Source of the DNA: Alloalcanivorax profundimaris
GTDB lineage: Bacteria > Pseudomonadota > Gammaproteobacteria > Pseudomonadales > Alcanivoracaceae
Length of the DNA stretch: 64,000 nucleotides
Reading direction: 5' to 3'
Assembly: GCF_015265435.1 (NCBI RefSeq)
Contig: NZ_JABJWH010000009.1
Span: 1-64,000, forward strand
Part shown: piece after piece, positions 52,961 to 64,000 of the stretch
Layout: the number at the start of each line of letters is the position of its first letter
How positions within the stretch are numbered: position 1 is the stretch's first letter
Program-made: the position numbers and the translations under genes
The notes under the pieces: model-generated
What the model saw: only the letters and a program-made list of their open reading frames with translations
What the model was told of the DNA's origin: nothing
The model's database searches: none

Positions 52961-54112
52961 TCATGCTGCGTGGTCGTCCACGTCGATCAGCGTTTCCAGG
53001 ATACCCAGGTGGTATTCCCGGTCGCCGAACCAGTGGTCGATCATCACGATGCGCTTGGCGTAATGGGAGACCGGGGTCTCTTCCATCATGCCCATGCCAC
53101 CGAACAGCTGGATCGCTTCCTCGGCCACCTTGCGGCCGGATTTGCCGACCTGGGCCTTGGCCGCGGAGATGCGCTTCTTGCGCAGGTCCGCCGGGGCGTC
53201 CAGGCTGCAGGCCGCCAGCATGGTGATGGAACGCACTTTTTCCAGCTCCATGCGCATTTCCACCATGCGGTGCTGCAGGGCCTGGAATTTGCCGATCGGC
53301 ACGCCGAACTGCTGGCGTTCCTTGATGTATTCCAGGGTCTGGTCGCAGGCCACTTCCATGGCGCCGGCGGCTTCCGCGCACAGGGTGATCAGGCCCAGAT
53401 CCAGGGTCGCTTCCAGGGCGTCGATGGCCTTGCCTTCCTCGCCCAGCAGGGCGTCACCGCCCACCTTGACGTTGCTCAGGGTGATCTCGGCGGCGTGCAG
53501 ACCGTCGATGGTGGCGTAGCCCTTGCGGGTCACGCCATCGGCGTTGGCGTCGACGATAAAGGCGCTGAGGCCGTCACGGGCGTCGGCGTCGCCGCCGGTG
53601 CGGGCGATCACCACCAGCTGGTCGGCGCTGTCACCGTGCAGGACCACGGCTTTCTCGCCGCTGATCACATAGCCGTCGCCGTCTTTCTTGGCGCTGGTCT
53701 CGACCACGGTGTGGTCGTAGCGGCCACGGGGCTCGTAGGCGGCCAGGGCGAAGCGGGTCTCGCCGCCGATGATGGCGGCCAGCCACTGCTCTTTCTGGGC
53801 GTCGTCGCCGAGCTTGTCGATCAGCACGCCGGAGAGCACCACGGTGGCCAGGTAGGGTTCCACCACCAGGCCGCGGCCGAAGCCCTCGGCCACCACCATC
53901 AGCTCCGGGCCGCCGCCGTTGAAGCCGCCGGCTTCCTCGGAGAAGGGCACGCCCAGCAGGCCGAGCTCGGCGAACTGGTTCCACATGTCGGTGCTGAAGC
54001 CCTGCTCGGACTCCAGGATCTTGTTGCGCGCGTCGAAGGTATAGGTGTCACGGACCAGACGACCCACGGTCTCTTCGAGCATGCGTTGCTCGTCGCTCAG
54101 TTTGAAATCCAT
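52961..54112 (-). CDS. Acyl-CoA dehydrogenase, probable small/non-catalytic subunit (PimD-like)
   Basis: 383 aa. The N-terminus MDFKLSDEQRMLEETVGRLV and the RQQFGVPIGKFQALQHRM block are standard, but the C-terminus reads GDREYHLGILETLIDV in place of YEGTxxIQ, and the helix-G Glu of IVD/LCAD enzymes is not evident. Such chains typically pair with a second dehydrogenase chain in an alpha2beta2 enzyme; the pimeloyl-CoA dehydrogenase small subunit is the closest type I recall. A GGAGA ribosome site precedes it. The partner lies upstream, across the MITE-like insertion. Confidence 0.88.
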   Translation of the reverse strand: MDFKLSDEQRMLEETVGRLVRDTYTFDARNKILESEQGFSTDMWNQFAELGLLGVPFSEEAGGFNGGGPELMVVAEGFGRGLVVEPYLATVVLSGVLIDKLGDDAQKEQWLAAIIGGETRFALAAYEPRGRYDHTVVETSAKKDGDGYVISGEKAVVLHGDSADQLVVIARTGGDADARDGLSAFIVDANADGVTRKGYATIDGLHAAEITLSNVKVGGDALLGEEGKAIDALEATLDLGLITLCAEAAGAMEVACDQTLEYIKERQQFGVPIGKFQALQHRMVEMRMELEKVRSITMLAACSLDAPADLRKKRISAAKAQVGKSGRKVAEEAIQLFGGMGMMEETPVSHYAKRIVMIDHWFGDREYHLGILETLIDVDDHAA

Positions 54113-54126
54113 GTTCGCGTCTCCTA

Positions 54127-54391
54127 GAACCTGATCGGCATTAGTTCATCTTTGCGCTGCTGCCCGAAAACGTGGCAGACAAGGCGCGTGGTGCAGCCCT
54201 TGGTGGCGCCAAGGGCAAAGCGCGCAACGCGGGCTGCCGCGTTTTCGGGCGCAGCCCGAAGGGACGGGCCAGTTTCCACGCAGCGCGGCGTCATTCGTCG
54301 TTCATTTGGCATAACCAAACGTCTCTCCTCATTCCTAGCTCTGCGCGGAAACTGGCTCCGTCGCAAAGCTGAAATAATGTCGATCAGGTTC
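54127..54391. mobile_element. 265-bp MITE-like element with 30-bp terminal inverted repeats
   Basis: The ends GAACCTGATCGGCATTAG... (54127-54156) and its inverse (54362-54391) match at 27 of 30 positions. Inside are nested hairpins: GCCCGAAAACG/CGTTTTCGGGC (54162-54172 with 54240-54250), enclosing CCCTTGG/CCAAGGG (54197-54215), and CCAGTTTCC/GGAAACTGG (54269-54277 with 54347-54355), enclosing TTTGG/CCAAA. The element would fold as a cloverleaf. No transposase and no clear target duplication. It separates the two acyl-CoA dehydrogenase genes. Confidence 0.72.
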
Positions 54392-55589
54392 AAAGTCCGA
54401 GAATCATCTTGGAGATGATGTTCTTCTGAATTTCGTTGGAGCCCCCGAAGATGGAGAGCTTGCGGAAATTGAAGTAGCGGCTGGCCACGGAGGCGGCGAA
54501 TTCCGGCCCCACGTAGGGGCCTTCGAAATCGCCCTCCAGCTCCTCGGGGAGGAACGGCAGCGCATGGGGACCAGCGGCGCGGCGGAACAGATCGGTGATC
54601 TCCTGGCGCAGCTCGGTGCCCATGATCTTCAGGAAGGAGCTTTCCGCCCCGGGCACGCCGCCGGCCTCCGCGGCCGCCACGGTGCGCAGGTTGGTCATCT
54701 CCAGGGACATCAGCTCCATTTCCACGTCCGCCAGGCGGGCGCGGAAGTGCGGTTCCTCGATCAGCGGCTTGCCGTTGACCTGCTGCTCCCGGGCCACCTG
54801 CTTGAGGTGCGCCAGGGCCGCCTTGGAGGAGCCCACGCCGGCGATGCCGGTGCGCTCGAAGGTGAGCAGGTACTTGGCGCAGGTCCAGCCCTTGTTCTCC
54901 TCGCCGACCAGGTTTTCCACCGGCACCTTGACGTTGTCGAAGAACACTTCGTTCACTTCGTGCTCGCCGTCCAGGGTAATCAGCGGGCGCACCGTGATGC
55001 CCTCGCTTTTCTCCATGTCGATGAGCAGGAAGGAAATGCCTTCCTGTTTCTTGGCGTCCGGGTCGGTGCGCACCAGGCAGAAAATCATGTTGGCGTGCTG
55101 GCCCAGGGTGGTCCAGGTCTTCTGACCGTTGACGATGTAGTGATCGCCTTCGCGCACCGCGCGGGTCTTCAGGCTGGCCAGGTCGGAGCCGGCGCCCGGC
55201 TCGGAGTAGCCCTGGCACCACCAGTCATCGCTGCGCAGGATGCGCGGCAGGTAATAATCCTTCTGCTCCTGGGTGCCGAACTTGATGATCACCGGGGCGA
55301 CCATGTTGACGCCGAACGGCAGCACGGTGGGGGCGCCCGCTTCGGCGCACTCTTCCTCGAAGATGTGCTTCTGGATCGGGCTCCAGCCGGTGCCGCCGTG
55401 TTCCTTCGGCCAGTGCAGGGCCAGCCAGCCCTGCTCGTTGAGAATTTTCTGCCAGCGCACGGTGTCTTCCTTGCCCAGGCGCTTGTGTTCTTTCACCTTG
55501 CGGGAGATGTCCGCCGGCAGCTTGTCGTTCAGGAAGGCGCGGACCTCGTCGCGGAACGCGCTCTCTTCCGGGGTGTAATTAATGTCCAT
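54390..55589 (-). CDS. Acyl-CoA dehydrogenase, probable large/catalytic subunit (PimC-like)
   Basis: 399 aa. WCQGYSEPGAGSDLASLKTR and YIVNGQKTWTTLGQHANMIF are the flavin-domain motifs. The C-terminal loop reads IFGGSNEIQKNIISKMILGL, with Gly replacing the usual base Glu, but LLTFERTGIAG provides a Glu at the helix-G position used by isovaleryl- and long-chain enzymes. Ribosome site GAGAGGA. The TGA stop lies within the terminal repeat of the MITE-like element, so the original C-terminus may have differed by a few residues. Start is 21 bp after the FadB-like gene stop. Confidence 0.9.
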   Translation of the reverse strand: MDINYTPEESAFRDEVRAFLNDKLPADISRKVKEHKRLGKEDTVRWQKILNEQGWLALHWPKEHGGTGWSPIQKHIFEEECAEAGAPTVLPFGVNMVAPVIIKFGTQEQKDYYLPRILRSDDWWCQGYSEPGAGSDLASLKTRAVREGDHYIVNGQKTWTTLGQHANMIFCLVRTDPDAKKQEGISFLLIDMEKSEGITVRPLITLDGEHEVNEVFFDNVKVPVENLVGEENKGWTCAKYLLTFERTGIAGVGSSKAALAHLKQVAREQQVNGKPLIEEPHFRARLADVEMELMSLEMTNLRTVAAAEAGGVPGAESSFLKIMGTELRQEITDLFRRAAGPHALPFLPEELEGDFEGPYVGPEFAASVASRYFNFRKLSIFGGSNEIQKNIISKMILGL

Positions 55590-55610
55590 AACGTCCTCTC
55601 AGTGCCGGGC

Positions 55611-57695
<2,085 letters not shown>

Positions 57696-57792
57696 GTTCT
57701 CTCCTTCAGCAAAAAGCCCCGGAAATGTCTTTTTTCGCCATCTTTCCGGCGTCTCCGGTGGCCTTTAAAACGGGTTGGATTCCAGGCTCCTC

Positions 57793-57820
57793 AGTATAAG
57801 AAATGCGGGCCTTTTATCAA
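57793..57820 (-). promoter_or_regulatory. Sigma70 promoter of the hydratase/dehydrogenase gene
   Basis: On the minus strand TTGATA (57820-57815), 16-nt spacer, TATACT (57798-57793). It is about 100 nt upstream of the start codon, in an AT-rich stretch. Confidence 0.6.
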
Positions 57821-57886
57821 TAATTCGAAACTTGGTTTTATCTAGCGGACGGTTCCGGAACGGGCCGCCGGATCGCGGGCCCGAAC

Positions 57887-57913
57887 CAAAAAGGGCACCC
57901 ACCGGGTGCCCTC
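57887..57913 (-). terminator. Rho-independent terminator of the Liv-type ABC operon
   Basis: GAGGGCACCC/GGGTGCCC hairpin followed by a five-T run on the minus strand, about 20 bp after the binding-protein stop. Confidence 0.85.
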
Positions 57914-57932
57914 TGAAGCCGCGGGGGCGGGC

Positions 57933-59096
57933 TTAGTCTTTGTAGTCGGCGGTTTCGCGAATCACCACCTTGCCGTCGACCACTTCCGCGATTTGCGGAT
58001 CGGCGCCCAGGTTACCGTCCTCGGTGACGTCGGTCACGTCGTAGGGGTTGTGCTTGGGATCGACCTTGGCCAGCGCCTGGGGAATGGCGGCGCGGATGGC
58101 GCGCGGATCGTCCACGCTGCCGGCTTCCTGCATGGCGTGCATGATCAGGTACATGGCGAAGTAGTGGTAGGCGGTTTCCGAGGTGGCCACGCCGTCATGC
58201 TTCTCCTGCCACAGCTTGACGAAGCGCTCCGCGCCGGGGGTGTTGTATTCCGCCAGGGGCACCACGCCCACGGACCCTTCCAGGGATTCCAGGCCGCCGG
58301 ACACCTTGGCCACTTCGTCCATCTTGGCCTGGTCCATGATCACGAAGCCGCCCTTGAAGCCCAGCTCCCGGGCCTGGCGCACCACCAGACCGGTGGGCTC
58401 GGAGGCACCGCCCACGAACAGCACGTCCGGGTCCTCGGAGAGCACCTTGCTGACGCCGGTGTAGAAGTCGGCGGACTTGTTGTAGTCCATCGGGTTCATG
58501 GACACCACGTCACCGCCGGCCTTGCGCCACACCGGCACGAACTCCTTGGTCCAGTACTTGGCGTAGTCGTGGGTGGCGTTGGCCACGCCCAGCTTCTTGC
58601 CGAAGCGGTCCATGGTGATCTTGGTGAACGGCGTCAGGTAGTCGGTGAAGTTGGGCGGAATCTTCACGGTCAGCTCGTTGCCCTTGGCGGTCACCGCCGG
58701 CACCGAGGTGTAGGACATGATCAGGAAGCCGTCGCGCTCGTTGAAGGCCTGCAGCGCGAAGGTGCCGCCGGAGTGCGGCGTGAAGATGATCGGCGCGTCG
58801 TACTGCTGCACCAGGCGCTTGCCGTTCACCGCCGCCTGGCTGGGCGAGTACTTGTCGTCCAGGGATTCGATGTCGATGGTGTAGTTTTCGCCATCCACGT
58901 CGAAGCCGCCGGCGTCGTTGATCTCCTCGGCGGCCATGCGCAGGCCTTCCAGGGTGTTCTCCCCGTACAGAGCGGCGCCGCCACTGAGCGGGCCGGTGAA
59001 GCCGATGGTCACTTCCTCGGCGTGGGCCGCGCCGCCCAGGGCCAGAGCCACGGCGCTGGCGGTGGCGAGACGTCGAAAGGTCTTGGTCAGATTCAT
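57933..59096 (-). CDS. Liv-type ABC transporter substrate-binding protein
   Basis: 387 aa from the ATG at 59096, giving the signal peptide TFRRLATASAVALALGGAAHA and a periplasmic type I binding protein (VTIGFTGPLSGGAALYGENT). This family binds branched-chain amino acids but also aromatic and aliphatic acids, amides or urea. With acyl-CoA ligase and beta-oxidation genes on both sides, a carboxylic acid ligand is more likely here; that is inference. It is the last gene of the transporter operon and is followed by a terminator. Confidence 0.9.
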   Translation of the reverse strand: MNLTKTFRRLATASAVALALGGAAHAEEVTIGFTGPLSGGAALYGENTLEGLRMAAEEINDAGGFDVDGENYTIDIESLDDKYSPSQAAVNGKRLVQQYDAPIIFTPHSGGTFALQAFNERDGFLIMSYTSVPAVTAKGNELTVKIPPNFTDYLTPFTKITMDRFGKKLGVANATHDYAKYWTKEFVPVWRKAGGDVVSMNPMDYNKSADFYTGVSKVLSEDPDVLFVGGASEPTGLVVRQARELGFKGGFVIMDQAKMDEVAKVSGGLESLEGSVGVVPLAEYNTPGAERFVKLWQEKHDGVATSETAYHYFAMYLIMHAMQEAGSVDDPRAIRAAIPQALAKVDPKHNPYDVTDVTEDGNLGADPQIAEVVDGKVVIRETADYKD

Positions 59097-59167
59097 GATG
59101 CGTTTCTCTCCCATTGTTTTTGTTGGGCTATTGTTGTGTGGTTTGGTGCGTGTCGCGTTGATGCGTG

Positions 59168-59861
59168 TCAGGCCCCGATGTAGGCCTTGCGGACCGCTTC
59201 GTTGCCGAGCATGGTCTCGCGGTCACCCTCCATCACCAGGCGACCGTTCTCGATCACGTAGGCGCGGGTGGCGATTTTCAGCGCCGCGAAGGCGTTCTGT
59301 TCCGCCAGCAGCACGGTGGTGCCTTCCTGGTTGATCGCCTGAACGGCGCCGAACACCTGCTTGACCACCAGCGGCGCCAGGCCCAGGGACGGTTCGTCCA
59401 GCATCAACAGTTTCGGCCGGCCCATGAGCGCCCGGCCGATGGCCACCATCTGCTGCTGGCCGCCGCTGAGCGAGCCGGCGGCGTCGTCCTTTTTGTCGTT
59501 CAAAATCGGGAACATTTCAAGGACGTGATCCAGTGTTTTTTTCATGCCGGCCCGATCGCGGCGGTGCACGTAGGCACCCAGCATCAGGTTCTTCATCACC
59601 GACATTTCCGGGAACAGCTTGCGCCCTTCCGGGCACTGTACCACGCCGGACTGCACCAGCGCCGAGGGTTTCTTGCCGGTGACGTCCTGGCCGTTCAGGC
59701 TGATGCGGCCGGCGCTGGGCTTGAGCAGCCCGCTGATGGTGTTGAACAGGGTGGTCTTGCCGGCGCCGTTGGCGCCCAGCAGCACCACCAGCTCGCCCTG
59801 CTCCACGTTCATGGAGACGCCGTCCAGGGCCTTGAAGCTGTCGTATTTGGCGTCGACGTTC

Positions 59862-59884
<23 letters not shown>
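59168..59884 (-). CDS. Liv-type ABC transporter ATP-binding protein (LivF-like)
   Basis: 238 aa. Walker [12 protein letters not shown], signature [16 protein letters not shown], Walker [14 protein letters not shown] and [15 protein letters not shown] are all canonical. It overlaps the end of the LivG-like gene by 23 nt if the first ATG is used; a second ATG three codons later reduces this to 14 nt. Confidence 0.93.
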
Positions 59885-60647
<763 letters not shown>

Positions 60648-60649
60648 GA

Positions 60650-61678
60650 TTAACCGGCCTCCCGCTGATCGCCGTCGGCGGTGTCGCCGACCCGGGACCC
60701 GGCCCGCTTGGCCGGCGCCTTGCTCGCCAGACGGCGGCCGCGCCAGGTCAGGAAGGTACCGACGATGCCCTTGGGCATGAAGATCACCAGCACCACCAGC
60801 AGCGGACCGAACACGATCATCCGGTATTCCTCGAAGGACTGCACCGCCTGGGTGATCCAGGTGATCAGCAGGGTGCCCACCAGCGGCCCCATCAGGGTGC
60901 CGATGCCGCCCACCAGCAGGTAGGTGATGACGTCGAAGGTATGGGTGATTTCCGCCAGGTCCGGCCCGATGAAGCGCACCACGCCGGCGAGCAGCGCCCC
61001 GGCCAGGCCCGCGTAGGTGGTGGACAGCACGAACGCCAGCACCTTGTTGCGCATCAGGTTGATGCCCAGGGACTGGGCCAGGTCGTCACTGATGCGGATG
61101 GCCAGGAAGGTGCGGCCCACCAGGGAGCGGGAAATGCGGCTGATCAGGCCGATGGCGAGCACCAGGAAGAACAGCACCAGGTAATAGAAGGGGATGGTCT
61201 CGGTGAAGTCCACCAGCCCGAAGCCCTCCGGCGGCGCGATGCTGATCACGCCCAGGGTGCCGTGGGTCAGCTCTTCCCATTTCTCGATCAGCAGATAGAT
61301 GATGAAGCCCACGCACAGGGTGAAGATGGCGAAGTAATGTTCCTTGAGCCGCAGCGACACCACGCCCACCAGAAAGCCGAAGAAGGCACCGAGTACGCCG
61401 GCGGCGATGAACGCCGGCCAGAACGCCCAGCCGTAATCCACGGTGAGCAGGCCCACGGTGTAGGCGCCGATGGCGAAGAAACCGCCGTGGGCCAGGTTCA
61501 GCTGACCACAGTAGCCGGTGATGATGTTGAGGCCGTAGACGGCGATGGCCCAGACGAACGCCAGCGCCATCACGTAGATCTGGTATTCACTGCCGGCCAC
61601 CCAGGGAAACAGGATCGCCGCCGCCAGCAGCACCACTTTCATCGCCGGGCTGGCGAAAAAGTTCATGACGCGGTCCAT
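60650..61678 (-). CDS. Liv-type ABC transporter permease (LivM-like)
   Basis: 342 aa inner-membrane permease with about 8-10 helices. LNIITGYCGQLNLAHGGFFAIGAY is the family signature, LAIRISDDLAQSLGINLMRNKVLAF is the cytoplasmic coupling loop, and GGIGTLMGPLVGTLLI follows. It overlaps the LivH-like stop/start by 1 nt. Confidence 0.93.
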   Translation of the reverse strand: MDRVMNFFASPAMKVVLLAAAILFPWVAGSEYQIYVMALAFVWAIAVYGLNIITGYCGQLNLAHGGFFAIGAYTVGLLTVDYGWAFWPAFIAAGVLGAFFGFLVGVVSLRLKEHYFAIFTLCVGFIIYLLIEKWEELTHGTLGVISIAPPEGFGLVDFTETIPFYYLVLFFLVLAIGLISRISRSLVGRTFLAIRISDDLAQSLGINLMRNKVLAFVLSTTYAGLAGALLAGVVRFIGPDLAEITHTFDVITYLLVGGIGTLMGPLVGTLLITWITQAVQSFEEYRMIVFGPLLVVLVIFMPKGIVGTFLTWRGRRLASKAPAKRAGSRVGDTADGDQREAG

Positions 61679-62541
61679 TAGCGCACCCCCTTGGTGAACA
61701 GGCCGGTGGGTTTGATCGACAGGATGGCCACCAGCAGCACGAACGCGATCAGATCCTTGTAGGTGCCGGACAGGTAGTAGCCGCCCAGGGCTTCGGCGAA
61801 GCCGATGATCAGACCGCCGACGATGGCGCCGGGAATGCTGCCCATGCCGCCCAGGATGATGATCACGAAGGCCTTCATGATCACCAGGTGCCCCATGGCC
61901 GGGTACACCAGGTTGATGGGCGCGAACAGAGTGGCGCCCACCGCCGCCAGAAAGCCGGCGATGGCGAAGGTCATCATCGCCACCCGGTTGGCGTCGATGC
62001 CGACCAGGAAGGCGCCCTCGCGATTCTGCGCCATGGCGATGATGGTGGAACCGGTCATGGTCTTCTTCAGGTACAGATGCAGCGCGCCCATCAGGCTGAA
62101 GGCGCCGACGATGATCAGCAGCCGCTGGGCCGGCAGGGTCAGGCCGCCGAAGTTGAAGATCTCGGTGTAGGGCGTGGGCATGCGCCGGAAGTCGGCGCCC
62201 CAGTGCATCTGCACCAGCGCTTCCAGAAACAGAAGAATGCCAATGGCGGCGATCTTGTCATGGATCGGCGGCGCGTGGCGCAGCGGGTGGAACACCAGCC
62301 GCTCGCACAGCACCGAGAGCAGCGCCACCACCAGACCGGCGCCAAGCATGGCCACCCAGTAGTTGAGGCCGTGCTCGACCATGATGAAGTAACTGACGTA
62401 GGCGCCCACCATGTAGAGAGCGCCGTGGGCGAAGTTGGGAACGTGCAGAATGCCGTACACCAGGGTCAGACCCAGGGCCACCAGCCCATAGATACTGCCC
62501 AGCGTCAGGCCATTCAGCGCCTGCTGGAGAAACGCGTCCAA
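61678..62541 (-). CDS. Liv-type ABC transporter permease (LivH-like)
   Basis: 287 aa permease. ALNGLTLGSIYGLVALGLTL at the N-terminus and GGMGSIPGAIVGGLIIGFAEAL near the C-terminus are typical; MAQNREGAFLVGIDANRVAMM is the coupling loop. It lies 135 bp after the acyl-CoA ligase gene and is the first transporter gene of the operon. Confidence 0.93.
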   Translation of the reverse strand: MDAFLQQALNGLTLGSIYGLVALGLTLVYGILHVPNFAHGALYMVGAYVSYFIMVEHGLNYWVAMLGAGLVVALLSVLCERLVFHPLRHAPPIHDKIAAIGILLFLEALVQMHWGADFRRMPTPYTEIFNFGGLTLPAQRLLIIVGAFSLMGALHLYLKKTMTGSTIIAMAQNREGAFLVGIDANRVAMMTFAIAGFLAAVGATLFAPINLVYPAMGHLVIMKAFVIIILGGMGSIPGAIVGGLIIGFAEALGGYYLSGTYKDLIAFVLLVAILSIKPTGLFTKGVR

Positions 62542-62676
62542 GGGTTGAACTCCTCGTTATGGTTATGAAACCGCCTCACGCGGTGCCCCCAAGGGTCCCA
62601 CCATTGAACGGGGCCCGCGCCTGGGAGGCGGCTTCGGTTTTTGTGTTGTTGTATCGTTTCTTGCTTTACACGAAGA

Positions 62677-64000
62677 TCAGGCCTGCTTTTTGGCCTCCGC
62701 CCACTCCTCTTCCTGGAGTGAACGCCACATTACCTTGCCGGTGGGCGAACGGGGCAGCTCGTCGCGGAATTCCACGATTTGCGGCACCTTGTAGGCCGCC
62801 ATCTGCTCCTTGCACCACTCGATGATGTCGTTTTCGCTGACCCGGCCTTTCTGGTCCTTGGCCAGTACCACGCAGGCCTTGACGGTTTCGCCACGGCGCT
62901 CGTGGGGCGCGGAGATCACGCAGCTCTCCTGAATCGCCGGGTGCCGATACATAAGACTTTCGACCTCGGCGGGCCAAACTTTAAAACCGGAGGCGTTGAT
63001 CATGCGCTTGACCCGGTCGACGATGAAGAAATACCCCTCGTCATCGTAGTAGCCCATGTCGCCGGTGCGGAAGAAACGCTTGCCGTCCAGCTCGATGAAG
63101 GCCTTCTCCGTTTCCTCCGGCCGGTTCCAGTAACCCTGGAACACCTGCGGGCCGTGGGAAACGATCTCGCCCACCTCGCCAACGCCCAGCTCCTCGCCGG
63201 TATCCTCGTTGATGATGCGCGAATCGGTGTCGAACACCGGAATGCCCAGGCACTGCTTCTTGGGGTGCTCCGGCGGGTTGATGTGGGTGGCGGCGATGGT
63301 TTCGGACAGGCCGTAGCCTTCCATGTAACGCAGGCCGGTGAGGTTGAACAGCTTGTCGGACACCGCTTCCGGCATCGCCGCCCCGCCGCCGCCGATGTTC
63401 TGCAGCGTGGACAGATCGAAGGATTCCACGTCCGGATCGGAGAGCAGATCGATGGCCATGGTGACGATGTTGGTCCAGCTGGTGACCTGGTAGCGTTCGA
63501 TCAGCTTCGCCGCCACGCGGCGGTCCCAGCGGGTCATCAGCACGATGGTGCCGCCCAGGAAGATGGGGCTGTTCATGGCGCCCTGCATGCCGGTGACATG
63601 GAAGTACGGCAGGGTCGCCAGCACCACGCCCTCGCGGCCACCGCCGGGGCGCCAGGCGGCGCCGTGCACGCAGGTGGCCATCACCGAGCGGTGGGTGTGC
63701 ATGCAGCCCTTGGGCGCGCCGGTGGTGCCGGAGCTGTACGGGAACACCGCCAGATCGTCCGGGCCGACCAGCAACTCGCCGGGCCGGTAGCCGGCGGCCA
63801 GGGCGTCCGCCCAGGCGATCACGCCTTCGCCGTCGAGCGGCTGGGCCGGGGCCTTCACTTCCGCCGGCAGATCCAGATCGGTGTCGGCGGCGGCGTAGTC
63901 GCCGTAGGCGGCCACGATCACGTGGCGCAGGCGTTCATGGCCGATCAGCGGCTGGATCTGGGCCAGCACTTCCTGGCCGCACAGGCACACGGACGCCTGG
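62677..64000 (-). CDS. AMP-dependent acyl-CoA synthetase/ligase (5' end outside window)
   Basis: At least 440 C-terminal residues; the reading frame continues past base 64000, so the start is not seen. Activates a carboxylic acid to acyl-CoA through an acyl-AMP. Motifs: YSSGTTGAPKGCMHTH (P-loop, A3), YMEGYGLSET (A5), RTGDMGYYDDEGYFFIVDR (A7/A8), MINASGFKVWPAEVE and PRSPTGKVMWR with the terminal catalytic Lys (A10). It sits upstream of the Liv-type transporter on the same strand, suggesting activation of the imported acid. Chain length cannot be read from sequence. Confidence 0.93.
   Translation of the reverse strand, partial: QASVCLCGQEVLAQIQPLIGHERLRHVIVAAYGDYAAADTDLDLPAEVKAPAQPLDGEGVIAWADALAAGYRPGELLVGPDDLAVFPYSSGTTGAPKGCMHTHRSVMATCVHGAAWRPGGGREGVVLATLPYFHVTGMQGAMNSPIFLGGTIVLMTRWDRRVAAKLIERYQVTSWTNIVTMAIDLLSDPDVESFDLSTLQNIGGGGAAMPEAVSDKLFNLTGLRYMEGYGLSETIAATHINPPEHPKKQCLGIPVFDTDSRIINEDTGEELGVGEVGEIVSHGPQVFQGYWNRPEETEKAFIELDGKRFFRTGDMGYYDDEGYFFIVDRVKRMINASGFKVWPAEVESLMYRHPAIQESCVISAPHERRGETVKACVVLAKDQKGRVSENDIIEWCKEQMAAYKVPQIVEFRDELPRSPTGKVMWRSLQEEEWAEAKKQA

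Noticed and set aside
54124-55221. Minus-strand 365-codon frame running through the MITE-like element into the dehydrogenase gene
   Set aside because: It is out of frame with the true dehydrogenase and includes repeat DNA; its sequence is shadow-like.

Overview
The window is about 64 kb of high-GC DNA from a gammaproteobacterium. The smc-zipA-ligA gene order, SMC rather than MukB, a long LigA, and the wealth of acyl-CoA, siderophore and Liv-type uptake genes suggest an Alcanivorax/Alloalcanivorax-like marine hydrocarbon or lipid degrader. That taxonomic call is inference from gene content; no rRNA gene or other taxonomic marker was seen.

Layout. (1) 0.1-8.6 kb, minus strand: core genes for chromosome organisation (smc), division (zipA) and DNA ligation (ligA), followed by an SLT-type lipoprotein, an unknown protein and a YheU-family protein. 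dbpA (RNA helicase) is divergent at 8.8-10.2 kb. (2) 10.4-21.0 kb, minus strand: a lower-GC accessory island. A giant exported SpvB/FG-GAP/RHS protein (about 2,419 aa) is flanked by five paralogous small exported two-cysteine proteins, three upstream and two downstream. A four-helix membrane protein starts 1 nt after the giant gene's stop. This is the least explained and most interesting part of the window. (3) 21.1-34.6 kb, minus strand: a two-partner secretion pair, a 3,947-aa haemagglutinin-type adhesin (tpsA) and its outer-membrane transporter (tpsB), with a good sigma70 promoter and a palindrome at the predicted transcription start. (4) 35.1-39.9 kb: cysZ-like gene, ohr and ohrR with matching operators, an AraC regulator, two small unknown genes and a thiolase. 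(5) 40.2-46.7 kb: acyl-CoA dehydrogenase, metallo-beta-lactamase-fold hydrolase, quinone-oxidoreductase-like protein, class II aldolase. (6) 44.6-49.3 kb, minus strand: a Fur-box-preceded ferric-siderophore operon (TonB receptor, two small membrane proteins, PepSY reductase-like protein). (7) 49.4-52.8 kb: a reductase/MFS/PanE-like operon. (8) 53-64 kb, minus strand: a paired (probably heteromeric) acyl-CoA dehydrogenase, a fused enoyl-CoA hydratase/3-hydroxyacyl-CoA dehydrogenase, a complete Liv-type ABC importer and an acyl-CoA ligase cut by the window edge. Together these look like an uptake, activation and beta-oxidation route for a carboxylic or dicarboxylic acid.

Non-coding structure is also present. 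There are REP-like units (one inside the zipA coding sequence), three arrays built from TTTCAACT- or GTTCACTG-like words in inverted arrangement, and a 265-bp MITE-like element with 30-bp terminal inverted repeats whose end supplies the stop codon of an acyl-CoA dehydrogenase. No tRNA, rRNA, CRISPR array, transposase or integrase was recognised.
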